41,703 bases of DNA from Cupriavidus campinensis (GTDB lineage: Bacteria > Pseudomonadota > Gammaproteobacteria > Burkholderiales > Burkholderiaceae), in assembly GCF_905397395.1 (NCBI RefSeq), contig NZ_CAJPVH010000047.1:1-41703 (forward strand). The letters run 5' to 3'. Below the pieces are notes generated by a model, which saw only the letters and a program-made list of their open reading frames with translations, was not told the origin of the DNA and ran no database searches. Positions 36,245-41,703 of this stretch are shown here, piece by piece (position 1 is the stretch's first letter; each line of letters opens with the position of its first letter). Made by a program: the position numbers and the translations under genes.

Positions 36245-39200
36245 ATGCCAGCAGCAGCTGCCGCGGCGGTGGCCGCCGCCGTTGCAGCTGCCGGAACAAC
36301 TGCGGCAGTTGTTGCGGTGGCCTACACGATTACATACGCCGTGGTGGCGTTGGCCATTTCGTTCGCCGTGGGTGCCCTGATGGGCGCTATCTTCAAGCCG
36401 CGTTCCAACAATGGCTTCGCAGCGGAGGCGCAAGGCCGAACGCAGGTTGTCCGCTCCAACGTGCAGCCTCGCAACATGATCTACGGCCGGGCGATGACAT
36501 CCGGGCCGCTGATCTTCGCCGCAAGTACAGATGCTCCGGGCAAGACGAATCAGTACATGCACCTCGTCATCGCCTTGGCGGATCACGAGTGCGACGCAGT
36601 GGAAGAGGTCTATCTCGGTGAATCACCTGTGGGCGCTCTGGATCCCAACGGCTATGTGCTGACCGCGCCATTCAAGAAGATCCAGATGGTCAATCGGCGG
36701 TTCAGCCAGGCTGTGCCGATGGGAGAGACCACGGCGGTGCTGTCTCCGGGCGAGGCAATCCACAAGATCATCTCGATCGAAACCTTTGGTGGCGAGAACT
36801 ACGCGGGCTCGGTGAACTTCTCTTTCACGCCCGATTCGATGTCGGTCACCGTCACCGACATTGAGCCCGGTGTCAACAAGGTGATCATGGAGTACGAAGC
36901 GGAGGTCGGCTCCCCGCTGGTGCGCGTGAGAACACACCTCGGCTCGCCATATCAGGAGGCCGACCCGGTGATGGTGTCCGAGATTCCTGGCTGGACGTGG
37001 ACACACCAGCTGCGTGGCGTCTGCTACCTATATGTGCGGCTGGAATACGACATCGACGTGTTTCCCAACGGCCTGCCGAATATCAAGGCCCTGGTGCGCG
37101 GCAAGAAGGTGCTGGATCCCCGCGTCGGTACCGTCGCGTGGAGCGACAACTGGGCGCTGTGTGTCAACGACTACCTGCGGGACGAGCGCGGCTTCGGCTG
37201 CACCGATACCGACGTCGACGTTCAGTCCGTGATCATTGCGGCGAACATCTCGGACGAGTACGTGGCGGTCGCGCCGGAGCGCTACCAGCGCAGCTACAGC
37301 TGCAACGGCATCGTCATGCTGGATAAGTCGCCGCGCGACAACCTCGCGGAGATGGTCACGGCCGGCGGCGCCACTGTGACGATCACCGGTGGTGTTTTCC
37401 GGGTCTTCGCCGGTGCCTACGACCTCGCGACCGTGACGCTTACGGAGAGCGACCTGCGCGGCCCGGTGAAGGTCCAAGCGCGCACGCCGCGCCGGGATCT
37501 CTTCAACCGCGTCAAGGGAACCTTCATCAATCCGTCGAACAGCTGGCAGCCGAGTGACTTCCCGGCCGTCGAGAACCTGCTGTATGCCCAGCAGGACGGC
37601 GAGGTGATCGACCGCGACATTGAGCTGCCATTCACGACCGACTCCTTTCAGGCCCAGCGCCTAGCGAAGATCATCCTGGAGCGGTCGAGGCAGGGCATCG
37701 TCGTCGACTTTCCCGCGAAGCTTACGGCGTTCCCGCTGACCGCCTACAGCACCGTCAAGGTCACGCTGCCGAAGTTCGGCTGGTCGGAAAAGGTTTTCCG
37801 CGTCATGTCGTGGAAGATGTCCGACGACGGGGGCATCGACCTGATGCTGAACGAGGAAGCCGCGGCGGTCTATGACTGGGCCTACGGCGACGCGACTGTG
37901 GTGGACCCGGTACCGGACACGAACCTGCCGGACCCCTTCAAAGTCGAGACGCTGGGGGCGTTCACGCTCGATTCTGGGGAAGACCAGCTTGTCATGGGCG
38001 GCGGCGGCCAGGTGGTCACGCGGATCCTCGCTAAGTGGCCGCCTGTGGTGGACGCGGCGGTATCCCAGACGGGACGCATCGAGCTGGAGTACAAGACGCT
38101 CGAAGCCGAGACCTGGAGCGCGCTGGCGCCGGTGAGCGCGAGCACCACCAGCACCTACATTTCGCCAGTCGAAGACGGCGGCCGGTATCTGGTGCGCGGG
38201 CGCGTGGTTTCGGGCATCGGCGTGCGCAGCCCGACATGGACGTACTCGGCACTCCACACGGTTGTGGGCAAGCTCGCGCCGCCGGCGAACCTGACGGGGC
38301 TGTCGCTGGCCGCCATCAACGGATTCGCCAACCTGACGTGGGACGCGGCGGAGGAACTGGATGTCCGGGTGGGCGGGCAGGCGCGGATCCGGCACACGAC
38401 CGACACGGAACAGCCGAGCTGGGGAAGCGCGATCGACATCGGCGGCTATATCTCCGGTGCGGCCAACTCCGCGCAGCTGCCGCTGCTCTCTGGCGTCTAC
38501 CTGGCCAAATGGATCGACTCGACGGGCCACGAGTCACCGAGCGCGACCATGGTGGTGACCACCGCGCCGTCCCTGAGCAGCCTGAACATCGTCGCGGCGG
38601 TGATCGAGCAGCCGGCATTCGCTGGCGCGAAGTCGAACATCGTCTACGACCCTGCGCTCAACGGCATCAAGCTGGTCGGCTCAGGCCTGATTGATGATCA
38701 GGGCCTGAGCGACGCCGGCGGCCTGTGGGATAGCCAGGGCACGATCGATGGGCTGGGACTTATCGACACGGTCGTTGGCGCGGGTGGCTGGGGGCTGATC
38801 GACTCGCTCGACGGCATCGTCTCGAACGGCACGTACCAGTTCGCCAACACGTTCGACCTCGGCGTGGTGGAGAAGTCGCGCCTCACGGCAACGATCGACG
38901 CGATCTCGTTTGACACCGGCGATCAGATCGACTTCCGGTATGACCTCGTCGACACGTGGGAGTCTATCGACGGCAACCGCATCAGCGACACCGTCGTTTC
39001 GCTCTATGTGCGCACCACGAACGACAACCCGGCAGGCTCGCCAGTTTGGGGGGAGTGGCAGCACTTCGCGATGGGCGACTACGAGGCGCGCGCGTTCCAG
39101 TGGAAGGTTGAGCTGGAAAGCGGCTCGACATCGCACAACGTGGTCGTGACGGGCCTGACGGTCAATATCGACATGCCGGACCGTAGGGAGTCGGCGCGCG

Positions 39201-39409
39201 ATGTCATCTCTGGCGCAGGCGCCAAGGTCATCACCTTCGACAAGGTCTTCCGAATCCCGCCTGTGCTGGGCATCACGGCCCAGAACATGGGGCAGGGCGA
39301 CTACTTCGTCATCACCGGCAAGGCCGAGTTTGGATTCACTATCACCTTCTACAACGCCGCAAGCACTCCCGTGTCGCGCAAGTTCGACTGGGATGCTGTT
39401 GCCTACTAA
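36245..39409 (+). CDS. Tail tip attachment protein J
   Basis: 1054 residues from the ATG at 36245 with AGGAGA upstream. An Ala-rich hydrophobic N-terminus (about 1-50: AAVVAVAYTITYAVVALAIS) is typical of J-like proteins. The central hub contains RSNVQPRNMIYGRAMTSGPL, DPRVGTVAWSDNWALCVNDY and DVDVQSVIIAANISDEYV. Fibronectin-III-like segments occur at about 565-770 (PPANLTGLSLAAINGFANLT). The C-terminal 280 residues, with VFRIPPVLGITAQNMGQGDY and the end FDWDAVAY, are the likely receptor-facing part. Largest phage gene here; it should decide host range. Confidence 0.93.
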   Translation: MPAAAAAAVAAAVAAAGTTAAVVAVAYTITYAVVALAISFAVGALMGAIFKPRSNNGFAAEAQGRTQVVRSNVQPRNMIYGRAMTSGPLIFAASTDAPGKTNQYMHLVIALADHECDAVEEVYLGESPVGALDPNGYVLTAPFKKIQMVNRRFSQAVPMGETTAVLSPGEAIHKIISIETFGGENYAGSVNFSFTPDSMSVTVTDIEPGVNKVIMEYEAEVGSPLVRVRTHLGSPYQEADPVMVSEIPGWTWTHQLRGVCYLYVRLEYDIDVFPNGLPNIKALVRGKKVLDPRVGTVAWSDNWALCVNDYLRDERGFGCTDTDVDVQSVIIAANISDEYVAVAPERYQRSYSCNGIVMLDKSPRDNLAEMVTAGGATVTITGGVFRVFAGAYDLATVTLTESDLRGPVKVQARTPRRDLFNRVKGTFINPSNSWQPSDFPAVENLLYAQQDGEVIDRDIELPFTTDSFQAQRLAKIILERSRQGIVVDFPAKLTAFPLTAYSTVKVTLPKFGWSEKVFRVMSWKMSDDGGIDLMLNEEAAAVYDWAYGDATVVDPVPDTNLPDPFKVETLGAFTLDSGEDQLVMGGGGQVVTRILAKWPPVVDAAVSQTGRIELEYKTLEAETWSALAPVSASTTSTYISPVEDGGRYLVRGRVVSGIGVRSPTWTYSALHTVVGKLAPPANLTGLSLAAINGFANLTWDAAEELDVRVGGQARIRHTTDTEQPSWGSAIDIGGYISGAANSAQLPLLSGVYLAKWIDSTGHESPSATMVVTTAPSLSSLNIVAAVIEQPAFAGAKSNIVYDPALNGIKLVGSGLIDDQGLSDAGGLWDSQGTIDGLGLIDTVVGAGGWGLIDSLDGIVSNGTYQFANTFDLGVVEKSRLTATIDAISFDTGDQIDFRYDLVDTWESIDGNRISDTVVSLYVRTTNDNPAGSPVWGEWQHFAMGDYEARAFQWKVELESGSTSHNVVVTGLTVNIDMPDRRESARDVISGAGAKVITFDKVFRIPPVLGITAQNMGQGDYFVITGKAEFGFTITFYNAASTPVSRKFDWDAVAY

Positions 39410-39423
39410 CGCGAGAGGAAAGC

Positions 39424-40098
39424 ATGTCCCAACATGACATGGACGTTGCCAACCAGGCAGGTGCAGCGTTCCGCGCCGATATGAACCAGGCGCTGCAGGC
39501 GCTGGCCAGCACGAGTTCGGGATCGGTGGCGCCAACCACGACCTTCGCATATCAGTTCTGGGCGGACACCAACGCCGGGCTCCTGAAGATGCGGAATGCC
39601 GCGAACAATGCCTGGATCACCATCGGCCTGCTTGGCGTCCAGAACCTGGGGCACATCCTCCCCGGAACAGTCGTGTTCCATGCCAAGAGCGTGGCGCCAG
39701 CCGGCTACCTCAAGGCCAATGGCGGTGCTGTATCCCGGAATACCTACGCGGATCTGTTCGCCGAGATCGGGACGACCTTCGGTGCCGGGGACGGTTCGAC
39801 GACCTTCAATCTGCCGGATCTTCGTGGGGAGTTCGTTCGAGGATGGGATGACGGTCGCGGCCTCGACACCGGACGCGGGTTCGGTACTTTGCAGACCGAG
39901 ATGATTGGACCGCACACCCACAACACTATTGCCGCTGCATCTGGCGTCACGGGCGGCGCTGAAAGCATTGCATATATGCCCGGCGATAACAACGGGTTGC
40001 ATGTGGTGATCAGTAACGGCTCACACGGCGTGCAGCCAAACACCGGCACGGAGAATCGCCCGCGCAACGTCGGCCTGCTGGCCTGCATCAAGTACTAA
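39424..40098 (+). CDS. Tail fibre/collar domain protein
   Basis: 224 residues. After an N-terminal attachment part (about 1-75), the phage collar domain reads VVFHAKSVAPAGYLKANGGA, YADLFAEIGTTFGAGDGSTT, FNLPDLRGEFVRGWDDGR, then a His-rich HTHN and the C-terminal NRPRNVGLLACIKY, the usual end of such fibres. It should bind metal through HTH motifs and touch the cell surface. GAGAGGAAAGC precedes the ATG. The assembly gene follows 8 bp later. Confidence 0.88.
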   Translation: MSQHDMDVANQAGAAFRADMNQALQALASTSSGSVAPTTTFAYQFWADTNAGLLKMRNAANNAWITIGLLGVQNLGHILPGTVVFHAKSVAPAGYLKANGGAVSRNTYADLFAEIGTTFGAGDGSTTFNLPDLRGEFVRGWDDGRGLDTGRGFGTLQTEMIGPHTHNTIAAASGVTGGAESIAYMPGDNNGLHVVISNGSHGVQPNTGTENRPRNVGLLACIKY

Positions 40099-40106
40099 GG
40101 ACTCCC

Positions 40107-40709
40107 ATGGACATCTTCAACTACCACCCGAAGACCGGCGAGTTTCTGGGCGCCGGCGTTGCCGAGCCGAACCCGCTGGAGCCGGACGACCCGCTGGTGC
40201 CGGGCTACGCGACCACCTTGGCCCCGCCGCAGGCAGAGGAACGCCGCGCGCCGGTCTACCGCAACGCCGGCGGCCAGCCGCCGCAGAACTGGCCGGACGG
40301 CTCCTGGACGCTGGTGCCGGACTACCGCGCGGTGCCGCTGTTCCGCACCGCCGACGGTTCCGCGTTCGGGCTGGGCGACGAGTACAACGGGCTGGGCGAT
40401 CTGCCGGCTTTCCTGACGGATGAGGCCCGGCCTGGTCCCGCCTATAAGTGGGTGGCCGACGAATGGGTGCTCGACGAGCAGCTGGAGACGCAGCAACTCA
40501 CCGCGCAGGCGCTCGCGCAGCGTGATGCGCTCCTGGCCGAGGCCGACCAGTTGATCGCGCCGCTGATGGATGGCTTCGTGCTGGACGAACTCACGCCGGA
40601 GGAAGAGATCCGCCTGAAGGCGCTGAGCCAGTACCGCAAGGCGCTGCGCGCGGTGAACGGCCAGGCTGGCTTCCCGCGCACCATCAACTGGCCGGTGAAG
40701 CCCGCGTAG
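40107..40709 (+). CDS. Tail fibre assembly protein
   Basis: 200 residues. YHPKTGEFLGAGVAEPNPLE, QNWPDGSWTLVPDYRAVPLF, and the C-terminal QRDALLAEADQLIAPLMDGF, RLKALSQYRKALRAVNGQAG, FPRTINWPVKPA follow the tail fibre assembly (Tfa-like/DUF4376-like) plan, where a helical end precedes NWP. It helps the fibre fold and may stay bound to it. It is followed by a terminator-like hairpin. Confidence 0.85.
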   Translation: MDIFNYHPKTGEFLGAGVAEPNPLEPDDPLVPGYATTLAPPQAEERRAPVYRNAGGQPPQNWPDGSWTLVPDYRAVPLFRTADGSAFGLGDEYNGLGDLPAFLTDEARPGPAYKWVADEWVLDEQLETQQLTAQALAQRDALLAEADQLIAPLMDGFVLDELTPEEEIRLKALSQYRKALRAVNGQAGFPRTINWPVKPA

Positions 40710-40730
40710 CACCCGCCGCGTTCTGTACCG

Positions 40731-40757
40731 GCCGCCTTCGGGCGGCTTCTTCATTTT
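40731..40757 (+). terminator. Terminator-like hairpin after the fibre assembly gene
   Basis: GCCGCC (40731-40736), a TTCG loop and GGCGGC (40741-40746) are followed by TTCTTCATTTT. The very stable UUCG tetraloop and T-rich tail suit a terminator, perhaps partial because structural genes continue after it. Confidence 0.65.
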
Positions 40758-40769
40758 CAGGGGTTCACC

Positions 40770-41171
40770 ATGACGATCGGTATGTCCACCGCCCTGCGCA
40801 ACTCGCGCCTTGACGCAATTACCACGGCCGCCGGCGCCAGCGCGAAGCTGCGGCTATACACGGGCACTCGACCGGCAACCGGCGCGGCGATCACTTCGCA
40901 GACGCTTCTGGCCGAAATGACCTGCGGCGCGACGTTCGCGCCGGCGGCTTCCGGCGGCGTGCTGACCCTCAATGCCATCACCGGGGACTCGTCGGCGGAC
41001 GCCAGCGGCACGGCCACGTGGGCCCGCCTCCTGAAATCCGACGGCACGACCCACGTGCTCGACATGGACGTCGGGACCAGCGGCTCCGACTTCAACATGA
41101 ACTCGAACGTGATCTCGGCCGGCGCGGCGGTCAGCATCACTTCGGCCACGCTGACGGAAGCGAACGCGTAA
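40770..41171 (+). CDS. Phage structural protein of unknown role (133 aa)
   Basis: MTIGMSTALRNSRLDAITTA, GASAKLRLYTGTRPATGAAI and SNVISAGAAVSITSATLTEA. The pattern RNSRLDAI, KLRLYTGTRP, LLAEMTCGATFAPA is common in proteins encoded among tail and lysis genes of beta- and gammaproteobacterial phages. Beta-rich with no catalytic motif; probably a minor virion or fibre-associated protein. AGGGG lies upstream of the ATG at 40770. The glycine-rich gene follows 21 bp later. Confidence 0.7.
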   Translation: MTIGMSTALRNSRLDAITTAAGASAKLRLYTGTRPATGAAITSQTLLAEMTCGATFAPAASGGVLTLNAITGDSSADASGTATWARLLKSDGTTHVLDMDVGTSGSDFNMNSNVISAGAAVSITSATLTEANA

Positions 41172-41192
41172 CCATCCACGGGGAGGGCGGCT

Positions 41193-41703
41193 GTGACAAC
41201 TGTTGTCCTCACGACCGGCACCACCTGGACGGTCCCGGCCGACTGGGTATCTGCTGGCAGCGTGGTCGAGACTACTGCCGCGAGCGGCGGCGGAGATTCC
41301 CAAGGGAACAATAACGGCGCCGGTGGCGGCGGTGGCGCCTATTCCTCGATCGCGAACGTCAGCCTGACGCCCGGTCAAGTCGTGCAGATCCGCTTCGGCG
41401 CGGCCGGCGTAGCGGGCGGCCCGTCCGCGACGGCCACGGCTGGCGGCGACACGTGGTTCAACGGCACGACGCTCGCAGGCTCTTCGTGCGGCGCGAAAGG
41501 TGGCGGCCCGGCCTCGTCGAACACACCAGGTGCCGGCGGCGCGGCGGCCGGCGGCGTCGGTACTACCAAGTTCTCGGGCGGTGCTGGCGGGACTGGTGCC
41601 GGCGGCCGTGGCGGTGGTGGCGGCGGTGCGGCGCACTCCGGCGGTAACGGCACGGCGGGCGCCACCGCCTCGGGCACCACCGGCGGAGCGGGCGGCGCCA
41701 GCG
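41193..41703 (+). CDS. Glycine-rich tail-associated protein, 3'-truncated by window edge
   Basis: A GTG at 41193 with GGGAGG about 8 nt upstream opens a frame that stays open to the end of the window (170 codons). It begins VTTVVLTTGTTWTVPADWVS, then becomes extremely Gly/Ala-rich (GNNNGAGGGGGAYSS, GAGGTGAGGRGGGGGGAAHS). The opening TGTTWTVPADW and LTPGQVVQIRFGAAG are typical of glycine-rich phage proteins beside tail fibres, thought to form surface-binding tips. Its true length and C-terminus are not visible. Strong strand bias of Gly codons makes a false frame appear on the other strand. Confidence 0.72.
   Translation, partial: MTTVVLTTGTTWTVPADWVSAGSVVETTAASGGGDSQGNNNGAGGGGGAYSSIANVSLTPGQVVQIRFGAAGVAGGPSATATAGGDTWFNGTTLAGSSCGAKGGGPASSNTPGAGGAAAGGVGTTKFSGGAGGTGAGGRGGGGGGAAHSGGNGTAGATASGTTGGAGGAS

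Larger units (their letters stand above)
2850..41703. mobile_element. Lambdoid siphovirus prophage (HK97-type head), right end not in window
   Basis: A continuous phage gene set begins at the tRNA-Leu 3' end: integrase, early left operon, immunity region, replication genes, Q-like region, HNH/TerS/TerL packaging genes, head, tail and fibre genes. Every essential head and tail gene expected of a lambda- or HK97-like siphophage is open and intact, so the element looks functional as far as it can be seen. Lysis genes and attR are absent and presumably lie beyond base 41703. The left boundary is set to the tRNA 3' half by inference, because the att core cannot be defined without the right copy. 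Confidence 0.93.

Noticed and set aside
38681..39550. A 289-codon minus-strand frame over the end of gpJ
   Set aside because: Antisense to the conserved J C-terminus, with no recognisable domain.
41375..41680. A Pro/Ala-rich minus-strand frame at the right edge
   Set aside because: It is the complement of glycine codons in the truncated glycine-rich gene.

Overview
The window is high-GC DNA (roughly 63-65% by eye) and most resembles a Burkholderiaceae chromosome such as Cupriavidus or Ralstonia. This is inferred from the style of the amidase and ACS-type transporter, the codon use and the phage gene families. Positions 1-2809 are host DNA: the 3' part of an amidase gene, an MFS anion transporter, and a possible small RNA ending at a strong terminator. 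A tRNA-Leu(UAG) gene at 2810-2896 marks the junction.

From the tRNA 3' end to the right edge lies an almost complete siphovirus-type prophage with lambda-like control and an HK97-type head. Order: integrase (3091-4119, +); a leftward early operon (13334 down to 4116, - strand) with an excisionase-like protein, an ASCH-like protein, a cytosine methyltransferase with an internal repeat array, a YqaJ exonuclease plus Erf annealing protein, and a chain of very small translationally coupled genes, several of them single-pass membrane proteins; then the immunity region (13340-15116). The immunity region has PL with two operators, a lipoprotein gene, a two-HTH CI-like repressor, three operators at PR/PRM, and a leaderless cro-like gene. 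The two operator clusters share an identical 17-bp site and the same 24-bp spacing. One membrane-anchored coiled-coil gene (5089-5772) sits in the leftward operon in the opposite orientation and is AT-richer, so it is probably a moron.

The rightward early genes (15127-21502) encode small regulators, a DUF1376-type replication protein, DnaB helicase, a RuvC-like resolvase, a 36-aa zinc knuckle, NinB, an XRE regulator and a probable late regulator in the Q position. A promoter followed at once by a strong terminator (21524-21604) has the pR'-tR' layout. Late genes follow: packaging HNH nuclease, an inserted homing HNH nuclease, a possible cos region, TerS, TerL, portal, ClpP-like protease, capsid, connectors, tail tube, tail chaperones joined by a canonical A AAA AAC -1 frameshift, HK97 gp10-like protein, tape measure, tail tip proteins, gpJ, collar fibre, fibre assembly protein, another small structural protein and a glycine-rich protein cut off by the right edge.

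No holin, endolysin or attR is visible. Given the order they probably lie beyond 41703. No CRISPR array, rRNA or insertion sequence was seen, and no stretch over 300 bases lacks a gene.
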